Source of the DNA: Pristionchus mayeri
Taxonomy: Eukaryota > Nematoda > Chromadorea > Rhabditida > Neodiplogasteridae
Direction: 5' to 3'
Assembly (NCBI GenBank): GCA_036245805.1
Contig: BTRK01000006.1
Location: 46,114,257 to 46,178,256 of the forward strand
Length of the DNA: 64,000 nucleotides
The notes under the pieces were generated by a model that had not been told where the DNA came from, made no database searches, and saw only the letters and a list, made by a program, of their open reading frames with translations. The translations under genes and the position numbers were made by a program. Below are positions 24,570 to 38,418 of this stretch, one piece after another; the stretch's first letter is position 1, and each line of letters starts with the position of its first letter.

Positions 24570-24765
24570 GCACTGTTTGATCACTCGCGACTAATTCGAC
24601 GTCTTGCCGGAATATTCGGCAGTAGCCGGAATATTCGGCAGTTGCCGGAATATTCGGCAGTTGCCGAACTCCTCGTCATTGTTATGAAAAAAAGCTGCAA
24701 AACATCATCTAATGCAGTTTAAAGATCAGAAGAATCCATAAGAGAGATCTGCAAAAAAGCAAAAT

Positions 24766-24883
24766 GCTTACAACACCCAGGATTCCCAAGCCGTCTCCGA
24801 TCCAAGTACTAACTGGGCCCACCGTTGCTTAACTTGACAGATCGGACGGGATGTCGTGTTCTCAACGGGGTATGGTCGTAAAC
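24766..24883 (-). rRNA. 5S: 5S rRNA, unit 14 (C2T)
   Basis: As unit 12. Confidence 0.95.
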
Positions 24884-25481
24884 GAGGGCACATAGTGAAC
24901 GAATCGGAGTATATTTTGGGGAAAAACGCGCTCATGTGGAGAAAGGAAAGGTGAATTCCGGGTCAATTCTTCATCCTTCTCGAGATCAAAGAGCATCTCA
25001 AGCATGTAAGCAGGTTTCGTAAACCTGGCGAAACATACTAGGAAAATAGAAGACACATTTTTTGAAATGCGTTTTGAAAAACTATGTCTTCTATGTTATA
25101 GAAGACTGTTCATTTCCGAGATCCGGAGGCTATGTCTTCTACGAAATAGAAGACTCATTTTTTGAAATGAATTTTGAGAAACTGTGTCTTCTACTTTTGA
25201 GCCTGGCGAAACATACTAGGAAAATAGAAGACATATTTTTCAAAATCTGTTTTTAAAAAAATTTTCTTGAAAGTGATCTGATAGATCAAAGATCAGGCTG
25301 GACATGATAACAACATCATTTACACTGACTTATATATCGGGATAACTGAAAGAAGAAGAGAAAGACTCCGAGCCCATCTCTATCCATGTTACACACATAG
25401 AGAGTGATATGAGAGATCAACGATCAATCTTTACATGATAACAACAGAATCTTGATACATTTATCATAGAACGTAATTGTT

Positions 25482-25580
25482 GGCTCCGCCTAAGCAGAGC
25501 CTTTCCAAAATTTCGGTATAAAGGCCACGTCATTCAACGAGCCAGATCGAATCTTTACCTCAAACTTGGGTAATTAAACC
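25482..25580 (-). ncRNA. SL1: SL1 RNA, unit 15
   Basis: As unit 12. Confidence 0.97.
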
Positions 25581-26298
25581 GAAGATGATTTTAGCGCCAT
25601 GCAAACACCGCATTGTTGCCCTCTGGACACCCTTGGTACCACTATTTCCCCTTACCCAAATCAATTGATATTCGGTGAGATGACACCCAGCGAAGCATAG
25701 ATGGCACACAAAAAAATTCACAAAGATCCGAGGTGGTCTACCTAAGTAAAAATACTTGCGAAAATTTCGAAAAATGAGTGAAAATTTTGAAGCTAGAGCC
25801 TCGCTTTTGCGCTCAAATCGTTCCCCCTATGCCCAAATGCTCCCAAAAATGACCTTAACTCATACCGTCAACTTTGAACTGTGAGCTTTCGGAAGTTACA
25901 TAACTTCGCGGCCTAGCCGCGAGACCCGCAGCCTTGCAGCCATAGTAGCGGCCTAGCCGCTACAGTAGCGGCCTAGCCGCCATGGTAGCGGCCTAGCCGC
26001 CATAGTAGCGGCCTAGCCGCCAGAGCGGCGGCCTAGCCGCCAGAGCTGCAGCCTTGCAGCTATAGTGGCAGATCATCAACACACCTGCCGGATGATCCGT
26101 CCCATAGTGGTAGATCATCAACACACCTGACGGATGATCCGTCTACCATTCAACGGCACGCATCTTACAGTATTCTTGCACTGGCAATGTGTGAGCAGAA
26201 CTTCTGTCATTCACTACCTGAGCACTCTCTTAAATCCGGCGCTACTAGCGTGCATGCATAGTGGCCCTAATATAAGCAGGTGACAATACTCATCCCTC

Positions 26299-26403
26299 GT
26301 TCATTCCAAATGAACATATACTAAAATTGGAACAATACAGAGAAGATTAGCATGGCCCCTGCGCAAGGATGACACGCAAATTCGTGAAGCGTTCCAAATT
26401 TTT
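26299..26403 (+). ncRNA. U6: U6 snRNA, unit 15
   Basis: As unit 12. Confidence 0.97.
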
Positions 26404-26599
26404 GCACTGTTTGATCACTCGCGACTAATTCGACGTCTTGCCGGAATATTCGGCAGTAGCCGGAATATTCGGCAGTTGCCGGAATATTCGGCAGTTGCCG
26501 AACTCCTCGTCATTGTTATGAAAAAAAGCTGCAAAACATCATCTAATGCAGTTTAAAGATCAGAAGAATCCATAAGAGAGATCTGCAAAAAAGCAAAAT

Positions 26600-26717
26600 G
26601 CTTACAACACCCAGGATTCCCAAGCCGTCTCCGATCCAAGTACTAACTGGGCCCACCGTTGCTTAACTTGACAGATCGGACGGGATGTCGTGTTCTCAAC
26701 GGGGTATGGTCGTAAAC
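26600..26717 (-). rRNA. 5S: 5S rRNA, unit 15 (C2T)
   Basis: As unit 12. Confidence 0.95.
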
Positions 26718-27315
26718 GAGGGCACATAGTGAACGAATCGGAGTATATTTTGGGGAAAAACGCGCTCATGTGGAGAAAGGAAAGGTGAATTCCGGGTCAA
26801 TTCTTCATCCTTCTCGAGATCAAAGAGCATCTCAAGCATGTAAGCAGGTTTCGTAAACCTGGCGAAACATACTAGGAAAATAGAAGACACATTTTTTGAA
26901 ATGCGTTTTGAAAAACTATGTCTTCTATGTTATAGAAGACTGTTCATTTCCGAGATCCGGAGGCTATGTCTTCTACGAAATAGAAGACTCATTTTTTGAA
27001 ATGAATTTTGAGAAACTGTGTCTTCTACTTTTGAGCCTGGCGAAACATACTAGGAAAATAGAAGACATATTTTTCAAAATCTGTTTTTAAAAAAATTTTC
27101 TTGAAAGTGATCTGATAGATCAAAGATCAGGCTGGACATGATAACAACATCATTTACACTGACTTATATATCGGGATAACTGAAAGAAGAAGAGAAAGAC
27201 TCCGAGCCCATCTCTATCCATGTTACACACATAGAGAGTGATATGAGAGATCAACGATCAATCTTTACATGATAACAACAGAATCTTGATACATTTATCA
27301 TAGAACGTAATTGTT

Positions 27316-27414
27316 GGCTCCGCCTAAGCAGAGCCTTTCCAAAATTTCGGTATAAAGGCCACGTCATTCAACGAGCCAGATCGAATCTTTACCTCAAACT
27401 TGGGTAATTAAACC
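27316..27414 (-). ncRNA. SL1: SL1 RNA, unit 16
   Basis: As unit 12. Confidence 0.97.
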
Positions 27415-28132
27415 GAAGATGATTTTAGCGCCATGCAAACACCGCATTGTTGCCCTCTGGACACCCTTGGTACCACTATTTCCCCTTACCCAAATCAATT
27501 GATATTCGGTGAGATGACACCCAGCGAAGCATAGATGGCACACAAAAAAATTCACAAAGATCCGAGGTGGTCTACCTAAGTAAAAATACTTGCGAAAATT
27601 TCGAAAAATGAGTGAAAATTTTGAAGCTAGAGCCTCGCTTTTGCGCTCAAATCGTTCCCCCTATGCCCAAATGCTCCCAAAAATGACCTTAACTCATACC
27701 GTCAACTTTGAACTGTGAGCTTTCGGAAGTTACATAACTTCGCGGCCTAGCCGCGAGACCCGCAGCCTTGCAGCCATAGTAGCGGCCTAGCCGCTACAGT
27801 AGCGGCCTAGCCGCCATGGTAGCGGCCTAGCCGCCATAGTAGCGGCCTAGCCGCCAGAGCGGCGGCCTAGCCGCCAGAGCTGCAGCCTTGCAGCTATAGT
27901 GGCAGATCATCAACACACCTGCCGGATGATCCGTCCCATAGTGGTAGATCATCAACACACCTGACGGATGATCCGTCTACCATTCAACGGCACGCATCTT
28001 ACAGTATTCTTGCACTGGCAATGTGTGAGCAGAACTTCTGTCATTCACTACCTGAGCACTCTCTTAAATCCGGCGCTACTAGCGTGCATGCATAGTGGCC
28101 CTAATATAAGCAGGTGACAATACTCATCCCTC

Positions 28133-28237
28133 GTTCATTCCAAATGAACATATACTAAAATTGGAACAATACAGAGAAGATTAGCATGGCCCCTGCGCAA
28201 GGATGACACGCAAATTCGTGAAGCGTTCCAAATTTTT
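28133..28237 (+). ncRNA. U6: U6 snRNA, unit 16
   Basis: As unit 12. Confidence 0.97.
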
Positions 28238-28433
28238 GCACTGTTTGATCACTCGCGACTAATTCGACGTCTTGCCGGAATATTCGGCAGTAGCCGGAAT
28301 ATTCGGCAGTTGCCGGAATATTCGGCAGTTGCCGAACTCCTCGTCATTGTTATGAAAAAAAGCTGCAAAACATCATCTAATGCAGTTTAAAGATCAGAAG
28401 AATCCATAAGAGAGATCTGCAAAAAAGCAAAAT

Positions 28434-28551
28434 GCTTACAACACCCAGGATTCCCAAGCCGTCTCCGATCCAAGTACTAACTGGGCCCACCGTTGCTTAA
28501 CTTGACAGATCGGACGGGATGTCGTGTTCTCAACGGGGTATGGTCGTAAAC
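28434..28551 (-). rRNA. 5S: 5S rRNA, unit 16 (C2T)
   Basis: As unit 12. Confidence 0.95.
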
Positions 28552-29149
28552 GAGGGCACATAGTGAACGAATCGGAGTATATTTTGGGGAAAAACGCGCT
28601 CATGTGGAGAAAGGAAAGGTGAATTCCGGGTCAATTCTTCATCCTTCTCGAGATCAAAGAGCATCTCAAGCATGTAAGCAGGTTTCGTAAACCTGGCGAA
28701 ACATACTAGGAAAATAGAAGACACATTTTTTGAAATGCGTTTTGAAAAACTATGTCTTCTATGTTATAGAAGACTGTTCATTTCCGAGATCCGGAGGCTA
28801 TGTCTTCTACGAAATAGAAGACTCATTTTTTGAAATGAATTTTGAGAAACTGTGTCTTCTACTTTTGAGCCTGGCGAAACATACTAGGAAAATAGAAGAC
28901 ATATTTTTCAAAATCTGTTTTTAAAAAAATTTTCTTGAAAGTGATCTGATAGATCAAAGATCAGGCTGGACATGATAACAACATCATTTACACTGACTTA
29001 TATATCGGGATAACTGAAAGAAGAAGAGAAAGACTCCGAGCCCATCTCTATCCATGTTACACACATAGAGAGTGATATGAGAGATCAACGATCAATCTTT
29101 ACATGATAACAACAGAATCTTGATACATTTATCATAGAACGTAATTGTT

Positions 29150-29248
29150 GGCTCCGCCTAAGCAGAGCCTTTCCAAAATTTCGGTATAAAGGCCACGTCA
29201 TTCAACGAGCCAGATCGAATCTTTACCTCAAACTTGGGTAATTAAACC
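29150..29248 (-). ncRNA. SL1: SL1 RNA, unit 17
   Basis: As unit 12. Confidence 0.97.
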
Positions 29249-29966
29249 GAAGATGATTTTAGCGCCATGCAAACACCGCATTGTTGCCCTCTGGACACCC
29301 TTGGTACCACTATTTCCCCTTACCCAAATCAATTGATATTCGGTGAGATGACACCCAGCGAAGCATAGATGGCACACAAAAAAATTCACAAAGATCCGAG
29401 GTGGTCTACCTAAGTAAAAATACTTGCGAAAATTTCGAAAAATGAGTGAAAATTTTGAAGCTAGAGCCTCGCTTTTGCGCTCAAATCGTTCCCCCTATGC
29501 CCAAATGCTCCCAAAAATGACCTTAACTCATACCGTCAACTTTGAACTGTGAGCTTTCGGAAGTTACATAACTTCGCGGCCTAGCCGCGAGACCCGCAGC
29601 CTTGCAGCCATAGTAGCGGCCTAGCCGCTACAGTAGCGGCCTAGCCGCCATGGTAGCGGCCTAGCCGCCATAGTAGCGGCCTAGCCGCCAGAGCGGCGGC
29701 CTAGCCGCCAGAGCTGCAGCCTTGCAGCTATAGTGGCAGATCATCAACACACCTGCCGGATGATCCGTCCCATAGTGGTAGATCATCAACACACCTGACG
29801 GATGATCCGTCTACCATTCAACGGCACGCATCTTACAGTATTCTTGCACTGGCAATGTGTGAGCAGAACTTCTGTCATTCACTACCTGAGCACTCTCTTA
29901 AATCCGGCGCTACTAGCGTGCATGCATAGTGGCCCTAATATAAGCAGGTGACAATACTCATCCCTC

Positions 29967-30071
29967 GTTCATTCCAAATGAACATATACTAAAATTGGAA
30001 CAATACAGAGAAGATTAGCATGGCCCCTGCGCAAGGATGACACGCAAATTCGTGAAGCGTTCCAAATTTTT
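29967..30071 (+). ncRNA. U6: U6 snRNA, unit 17
   Basis: As unit 12. Confidence 0.97.
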
Positions 30072-30267
30072 GCACTGTTTGATCACTCGCGACTAATTCG
30101 ACGTCTTGCCGGAATATTCGGCAGTAGCCGGAATATTCGGCAGTTGCCGGAATATTCGGCAGTTGCCGAACTCCTCGTCATTGTTATGAAAAAAAGCTGC
30201 AAAACATCATCTAATGCAGTTTAAAGATCAGAAGAATCCATAAGAGAGATCTGCAAAAAAGCAAAAT

Positions 30268-30385
30268 GCTTACAACACCCAGGATTCCCAAGCCGTCTCC
30301 GATCCAAGTACTAACTGGGCCCACCGTTGCTTAACTTGACAGATCGGACGGGATGTCGTGTTCTCAACGGGGTATGGTCGTAAAC
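30268..30385 (-). rRNA. 5S: 5S rRNA, unit 17 (C2T)
   Basis: As unit 12. Confidence 0.95.
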
Positions 30386-30983
30386 GAGGGCACATAGTGA
30401 ACGAATCGGAGTATATTTTGGGGAAAAACGCGCTCATGTGGAGAAAGGAAAGGTGAATTCCGGGTCAATTCTTCATCCTTCTCGAGATCAAAGAGCATCT
30501 CAAGCATGTAAGCAGGTTTCGTAAACCTGGCGAAACATACTAGGAAAATAGAAGACACATTTTTTGAAATGCGTTTTGAAAAACTATGTCTTCTATGTTA
30601 TAGAAGACTGTTCATTTCCGAGATCCGGAGGCTATGTCTTCTACGAAATAGAAGACTCATTTTTTGAAATGAATTTTGAGAAACTGTGTCTTCTACTTTT
30701 GAGCCTGGCGAAACATACTAGGAAAATAGAAGACATATTTTTCAAAATCTGTTTTTAAAAAAATTTTCTTGAAAGTGATCTGATAGATCAAAGATCAGGC
30801 TGGACATGATAACAACATCATTTACACTGACTTATATATCGGGATAACTGAAAGAAGAAGAGAAAGACTCCGAGCCCATCTCTATCCATGTTACACACAT
30901 AGAGAGTGATATGAGAGATCAACGATCAATCTTTACATGATAACAACAGAATCTTGATACATTTATCATAGAACGTAATTGTT

Positions 30984-31082
30984 GGCTCCGCCTAAGCAGA
31001 GCCTTTCCAAAATTTCGGTATAAAGGCCACGTCATTCAACGAGCCAGATCGAATCTTTACCTCAAACTTGGGTAATTAAACC
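30984..31082 (-). ncRNA. SL1: SL1 RNA, unit 18
   Basis: As unit 12. Confidence 0.97.
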
Positions 31083-31800
31083 GAAGATGATTTTAGCGCC
31101 ATGCAAACACCGCATTGTTGCCCTCTGGACACCCTTGGTACCACTATTTCCCCTTACCCAAATCAATTGATATTCGGTGAGATGACACCCAGCGAAGCAT
31201 AGATGGCACACAAAAAAATTCACAAAGATCCGAGGTGGTCTACCTAAGTAAAAATACTTGCGAAAATTTCGAAAAATGAGTGAAAATTTTGAAGCTAGAG
31301 CCTCGCTTTTGCGCTCAAATCGTTCCCCCTATGCCCAAATGCTCCCAAAAATGACCTTAACTCATACCGTCAACTTTGAACTGTGAGCTTTCGGAAGTTA
31401 CATAACTTCGCGGCCTAGCCGCGAGACCCGCAGCCTTGCAGCCATAGTAGCGGCCTAGCCGCTACAGTAGCGGCCTAGCCGCCATGGTAGCGGCCTAGCC
31501 GCCATAGTAGCGGCCTAGCCGCCAGAGCGGCGGCCTAGCCGCCAGAGCTGCAGCCTTGCAGCTATAGTGGCAGATCATCAACACACCTGCCGGATGATCC
31601 GTCCCATAGTGGTAGATCATCAACACACCTGACGGATGATCCGTCTACCATTCAACGGCACGCATCTTACAGTATTCTTGCACTGGCAATGTGTGAGCAG
31701 AACTTCTGTCATTCACTACCTGAGCACTCTCTTAAATCCGGCGCTACTAGCGTGCATGCATAGTGGCCCTAATATAAGCAGGTGACAATACTCATCCCTC

Positions 31801-31905
31801 GTTCATTCCAAATGAACATATACTAAAATTGGAACAATACAGAGAAGATTAGCATGGCCCCTGCGCAAGGATGACACGCAAATTCGTGAAGCGTTCCAAA
31901 TTTTT
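31801..31905 (+). ncRNA. U6: U6 snRNA, unit 18
   Basis: As unit 12. Confidence 0.97.
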
Positions 31906-32101
31906 GCACTGTTTGATCACTCGCGACTAATTCGACGTCTTGCCGGAATATTCGGCAGTAGCCGGAATATTCGGCAGTTGCCGGAATATTCGGCAGTTGC
32001 CGAACTCCTCGTCATTGTTATGAAAAAAAGCTGCAAAACATCATCTAATGCAGTTTAAAGATCAGAAGAATCCATAAGAGAGATCTGCAAAAAAGCAAAA
32101 T

Positions 32102-32219
32102 GCTTACAACACCCAGGATTCCCAAGCCGTCTCCGATCCAAGTACTAACTGGGCCCACCGTTGCTTAACTTGACAGATCGGACGGGATGTCGTGTTCTCA
32201 ACGGGGTATGGTCGTAAAC
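32102..32219 (-). rRNA. 5S: 5S rRNA, unit 18 (C2T)
   Basis: As unit 12. Confidence 0.95.
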
Positions 32220-32817
32220 GAGGGCACATAGTGAACGAATCGGAGTATATTTTGGGGAAAAACGCGCTCATGTGGAGAAAGGAAAGGTGAATTCCGGGTC
32301 AATTCTTCATCCTTCTCGAGATCAAAGAGCATCTCAAGCATGTAAGCAGGTTTCGTAAACCTGGCGAAACATACTAGGAAAATAGAAGACACATTTTTTG
32401 AAATGCGTTTTGAAAAACTATGTCTTCTATGTTATAGAAGACTGTTCATTTCCGAGATCCGGAGGCTATGTCTTCTACGAAATAGAAGACTCATTTTTTG
32501 AAATGAATTTTGAGAAACTGTGTCTTCTACTTTTGAGCCTGGCGAAACATACTAGGAAAATAGAAGACATATTTTTCAAAATCTGTTTTTAAAAAAATTT
32601 TCTTGAAAGTGATCTGATAGATCAAAGATCAGGCTGGACATGATAACAACATCATTTACACTGACTTATATATCGGGATAACTGAAAGAAGAAGAGAAAG
32701 ACTCCGAGCCCATCTCTATCCATGTTACACACATAGAGAGTGATATGAGAGATCAACGATCAATCTTTACATGATAACAACAGAATCTTGATACATTTAT
32801 CATAGAACGTAATTGTT

Positions 32818-32916
32818 GGCTCCGCCTAAGCAGAGCCTTTCCAAAATTTCGGTATAAAGGCCACGTCATTCAACGAGCCAGATCGAATCTTTACCTCAAA
32901 CTTGGGTAATTAAACC
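32818..32916 (-). ncRNA. SL1: SL1 RNA, unit 19
   Basis: As unit 12. Confidence 0.97.
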
Positions 32917-33634
32917 GAAGATGATTTTAGCGCCATGCAAACACCGCATTGTTGCCCTCTGGACACCCTTGGTACCACTATTTCCCCTTACCCAAATCAA
33001 TTGATATTCGGTGAGATGACACCCAGCGAAGCATAGATGGCACACAAAAAAATTCACAAAGATCCGAGGTGGTCTACCTAAGTAAAAATACTTGCGAAAA
33101 TTTCGAAAAATGAGTGAAAATTTTGAAGCTAGAGCCTCGCTTTTGCGCTCAAATCGTTCCCCCTATGCCCAAATGCTCCCAAAAATGACCTTAACTCATA
33201 CCGTCAACTTTGAACTGTGAGCTTTCGGAAGTTACATAACTTCGCGGCCTAGCCGCGAGACCCGCAGCCTTGCAGCCATAGTAGCGGCCTAGCCGCTACA
33301 GTAGCGGCCTAGCCGCCATGGTAGCGGCCTAGCCGCCATAGTAGCGGCCTAGCCGCCAGAGCGGCGGCCTAGCCGCCAGAGCTGCAGCCTTGCAGCTATA
33401 GTGGCAGATCATCAACACACCTGCCGGATGATCCGTCCCATAGTGGTAGATCATCAACACACCTGACGGATGATCCGTCTACCATTCAACGGCACGCATC
33501 TTACAGTATTCTTGCACTGGCAATGTGTGAGCAGAACTTCTGTCATTCACTACCTGAGCACTCTCTTAAATCCGGCGCTACTAGCGTGCATGCATAGTGG
33601 CCCTAATATAAGCAGGTGACAATACTCATCCCTC

Positions 33635-33739
33635 GTTCATTCCAAATGAACATATACTAAAATTGGAACAATACAGAGAAGATTAGCATGGCCCCTGCGC
33701 AAGGATGACACGCAAATTCGTGAAGCGTTCCAAATTTTT
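33635..33739 (+). ncRNA. U6: U6 snRNA, unit 19
   Basis: As unit 12. Confidence 0.97.
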
Positions 33740-33935
33740 GCACTGTTTGATCACTCGCGACTAATTCGACGTCTTGCCGGAATATTCGGCAGTAGCCGGA
33801 ATATTCGGCAGTTGCCGGAATATTCGGCAGTTGCCGAACTCCTCGTCATTGTTATGAAAAAAAGCTGCAAAACATCATCTAATGCAGTTTAAAGATCAGA
33901 AGAATCCATAAGAGAGATCTGCAAAAAAGCAAAAT

Positions 33936-34053
33936 GCTTACAACACCCAGGATTCCCAAGCCGTCTCCGATCCAAGTACTAACTGGGCCCACCGTTGCTT
34001 AACTTGACAGATCGGACGGGATGTCGTGTTCTCAACGGGGTATGGTCGTAAAC
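33936..34053 (-). rRNA. 5S: 5S rRNA, unit 19 (C2T)
   Basis: As unit 12. Confidence 0.95.
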
Positions 34054-34651
34054 GAGGGCACATAGTGAACGAATCGGAGTATATTTTGGGGAAAAACGCG
34101 CTCATGTGGAGAAAGGAAAGGTGAATTCCGGGTCAATTCTTCATCCTTCTCGAGATCAAAGAGCATCTCAAGCATGTAAGCAGGTTTCGTAAACCTGGCG
34201 AAACATACTAGGAAAATAGAAGACACATTTTTTGAAATGCGTTTTGAAAAACTATGTCTTCTATGTTATAGAAGACTGTTCATTTCCGAGATCCGGAGGC
34301 TATGTCTTCTACGAAATAGAAGACTCATTTTTTGAAATGAATTTTGAGAAACTGTGTCTTCTACTTTTGAGCCTGGCGAAACATACTAGGAAAATAGAAG
34401 ACATATTTTTCAAAATCTGTTTTTAAAAAAATTTTCTTGAAAGTGATCTGATAGATCAAAGATCAGGCTGGACATGATAACAACATCATTTACACTGACT
34501 TATATATCGGGATAACTGAAAGAAGAAGAGAAAGACTCCGAGCCCATCTCTATCCATGTTACACACATAGAGAGTGATATGAGAGATCAACGATCAATCT
34601 TTACATGATAACAACAGAATCTTGATACATTTATCATAGAACGTAATTGTT

Positions 34652-34750
34652 GGCTCCGCCTAAGCAGAGCCTTTCCAAAATTTCGGTATAAAGGCCACGT
34701 CATTCAACGAGCCAGATCGAATCTTTACCTCAAACTTGGGTAATTAAACC
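34652..34750 (-). ncRNA. SL1: SL1 RNA, unit 20
   Basis: As unit 12. Confidence 0.97.
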
Positions 34751-35468
34751 GAAGATGATTTTAGCGCCATGCAAACACCGCATTGTTGCCCTCTGGACAC
34801 CCTTGGTACCACTATTTCCCCTTACCCAAATCAATTGATATTCGGTGAGATGACACCCAGCGAAGCATAGATGGCACACAAAAAAATTCACAAAGATCCG
34901 AGGTGGTCTACCTAAGTAAAAATACTTGCGAAAATTTCGAAAAATGAGTGAAAATTTTGAAGCTAGAGCCTCGCTTTTGCGCTCAAATCGTTCCCCCTAT
35001 GCCCAAATGCTCCCAAAAATGACCTTAACTCATACCGTCAACTTTGAACTGTGAGCTTTCGGAAGTTACATAACTTCGCGGCCTAGCCGCGAGACCCGCA
35101 GCCTTGCAGCCATAGTAGCGGCCTAGCCGCTACAGTAGCGGCCTAGCCGCCATGGTAGCGGCCTAGCCGCCATAGTAGCGGCCTAGCCGCCAGAGCGGCG
35201 GCCTAGCCGCCAGAGCTGCAGCCTTGCAGCTATAGTGGCAGATCATCAACACACCTGCCGGATGATCCGTCCCATAGTGGTAGATCATCAACACACCTGA
35301 CGGATGATCCGTCTACCATTCAACGGCACGCATCTTACAGTATTCTTGCACTGGCAATGTGTGAGCAGAACTTCTGTCATTCACTACCTGAGCACTCTCT
35401 TAAATCCGGCGCTACTAGCGTGCATGCATAGTGGCCCTAATATAAGCAGGTGACAATACTCATCCCTC

Positions 35469-35573
35469 GTTCATTCCAAATGAACATATACTAAAATTGG
35501 AACAATACAGAGAAGATTAGCATGGCCCCTGCGCAAGGATGACACGCAAATTCGTGAAGCGTTCCAAATTTTT
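35469..35573 (+). ncRNA. U6: U6 snRNA, unit 20
   Basis: As unit 12. Confidence 0.97.
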
Positions 35574-35769
35574 GCACTGTTTGATCACTCGCGACTAATT
35601 CGACGTCTTGCCGGAATATTCGGCAGTAGCCGGAATATTCGGCAGTTGCCGGAATATTCGGCAGTTGCCGAACTCCTCGTCATTGTTATGAAAAAAAGCT
35701 GCAAAACATCATCTAATGCAGTTTAAAGATCAGAAGAATCCATAAGAGAGATCTGCAAAAAAGCAAAAT

Positions 35770-35887
35770 GCTTACAACACCCAGGATTCCCAAGCCGTCT
35801 CCGATCCAAGTACTAACTGGGCCCACCGTTGCTTAACTTGACAGATCGGACGGGATGTCGTGTTCTCAACGGGGTATGGTCGTAAAC
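35770..35887 (-). rRNA. 5S: 5S rRNA, unit 20 (C2T)
   Basis: As unit 12. Confidence 0.95.
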
Positions 35888-36485
35888 GAGGGCACATAGT
35901 GAACGAATCGGAGTATATTTTGGGGAAAAACGCGCTCATGTGGAGAAAGGAAAGGTGAATTCCGGGTCAATTCTTCATCCTTCTCGAGATCAAAGAGCAT
36001 CTCAAGCATGTAAGCAGGTTTCGTAAACCTGGCGAAACATACTAGGAAAATAGAAGACACATTTTTTGAAATGCGTTTTGAAAAACTATGTCTTCTATGT
36101 TATAGAAGACTGTTCATTTCCGAGATCCGGAGGCTATGTCTTCTACGAAATAGAAGACTCATTTTTTGAAATGAATTTTGAGAAACTGTGTCTTCTACTT
36201 TTGAGCCTGGCGAAACATACTAGGAAAATAGAAGACATATTTTTCAAAATCTGTTTTTAAAAAAATTTTCTTGAAAGTGATCTGATAGATCAAAGATCAG
36301 GCTGGACATGATAACAACATCATTTACACTGACTTATATATCGGGATAACTGAAAGAAGAAGAGAAAGACTCCGAGCCCATCTCTATCCATGTTACACAC
36401 ATAGAGAGTGATATGAGAGATCAACGATCAATCTTTACATGATAACAACAGAATCTTGATACATTTATCATAGAACGTAATTGTT

Positions 36486-36584
36486 GGCTCCGCCTAAGCA
36501 GAGCCTTTCCAAAATTTCGGTATAAAGGCCACGTCATTCAACGAGCCAGATCGAATCTTTACCTCAAACTTGGGTAATTAAACC
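36486..36584 (-). ncRNA. SL1: SL1 RNA, unit 21
   Basis: As unit 12. Confidence 0.97.
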
Positions 36585-37302
36585 GAAGATGATTTTAGCG
36601 CCATGCAAACACCGCATTGTTGCCCTCTGGACACCCTTGGTACCACTATTTCCCCTTACCCAAATCAATTGATATTCGGTGAGATGACACCCAGCGAAGC
36701 ATAGATGGCACACAAAAAAATTCACAAAGATCCGAGGTGGTCTACCTAAGTAAAAATACTTGCGAAAATTTCGAAAAATGAGTGAAAATTTTGAAGCTAG
36801 AGCCTCGCTTTTGCGCTCAAATCGTTCCCCCTATGCCCAAATGCTCCCAAAAATGACCTTAACTCATACCGTCAACTTTGAACTGTGAGCTTTCGGAAGT
36901 TACATAACTTCGCGGCCTAGCCGCGAGACCCGCAGCCTTGCAGCCATAGTAGCGGCCTAGCCGCTACAGTAGCGGCCTAGCCGCCATGGTAGCGGCCTAG
37001 CCGCCATAGTAGCGGCCTAGCCGCCAGAGCGGCGGCCTAGCCGCCAGAGCTGCAGCCTTGCAGCTATAGTGGCAGATCATCAACACACCTGCCGGATGAT
37101 CCGTCCCATAGTGGTAGATCATCAACACACCTGACGGATGATCCGTCTACCATTCAACGGCACGCATCTTACAGTATTCTTGCACTGGCAATGTGTGAGC
37201 AGAACTTCTGTCATTCACTACCTGAGCACTCTCTTAAATCCGGCGCTACTAGCGTGCATGCATAGTGGCCCTAATATAAGCAGGTGACAATACTCATCCC
37301 TC

Positions 37303-37407
37303 GTTCATTCCAAATGAACATATACTAAAATTGGAACAATACAGAGAAGATTAGCATGGCCCCTGCGCAAGGATGACACGCAAATTCGTGAAGCGTTCCA
37401 AATTTTT
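37303..37407 (+). ncRNA. U6: U6 snRNA, unit 21
   Basis: As unit 12. Confidence 0.97.
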
Positions 37408-37603
37408 GCACTGTTTGATCACTCGCGACTAATTCGACGTCTTGCCGGAATATTCGGCAGTAGCCGGAATATTCGGCAGTTGCCGGAATATTCGGCAGTT
37501 GCCGAACTCCTCGTCATTGTTATGAAAAAAAGCTGCAAAACATCATCTAATGCAGTTTAAAGATCAGAAGAATCCATAAGAGAGATCTGCAAAAAAGCAA
37601 AAT

Positions 37604-37721
37604 GCTTACAACACCCAGGATTCCCAAGCCGTCTCCGATCCAAGTACTAACTGGGCCCACCGTTGCTTAACTTGACAGATCGGACGGGATGTCGTGTTCT
37701 CAACGGGGTATGGTCGTAAAC
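37604..37721 (-). rRNA. 5S: 5S rRNA, unit 21 (C2T)
   Basis: As unit 12. Confidence 0.95.
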
Positions 37722-38319
37722 GAGGGCACATAGTGAACGAATCGGAGTATATTTTGGGGAAAAACGCGCTCATGTGGAGAAAGGAAAGGTGAATTCCGGG
37801 TCAATTCTTCATCCTTCTCGAGATCAAAGAGCATCTCAAGCATGTAAGCAGGTTTCGTAAACCTGGCGAAACATACTAGGAAAATAGAAGACACATTTTT
37901 TGAAATGCGTTTTGAAAAACTATGTCTTCTATGTTATAGAAGACTGTTCATTTCCGAGATCCGGAGGCTATGTCTTCTACGAAATAGAAGACTCATTTTT
38001 TGAAATGAATTTTGAGAAACTGTGTCTTCTACTTTTGAGCCTGGCGAAACATACTAGGAAAATAGAAGACATATTTTTCAAAATCTGTTTTTAAAAAAAT
38101 TTTCTTGAAAGTGATCTGATAGATCAAAGATCAGGCTGGACATGATAACAACATCATTTACACTGACTTATATATCGGGATAACTGAAAGAAGAAGAGAA
38201 AGACTCCGAGCCCATCTCTATCCATGTTACACACATAGAGAGTGATATGAGAGATCAACGATCAATCTTTACATGATAACAACAGAATCTTGATACATTT
38301 ATCATAGAACGTAATTGTT

Positions 38320-38418
38320 GGCTCCGCCTAAGCAGAGCCTTTCCAAAATTTCGGTATAAAGGCCACGTCATTCAACGAGCCAGATCGAATCTTTACCTCA
38401 AACTTGGGTAATTAAACC
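38320..38418 (-). ncRNA. SL1: SL1 RNA, unit 22
   Basis: As unit 12. Confidence 0.97.
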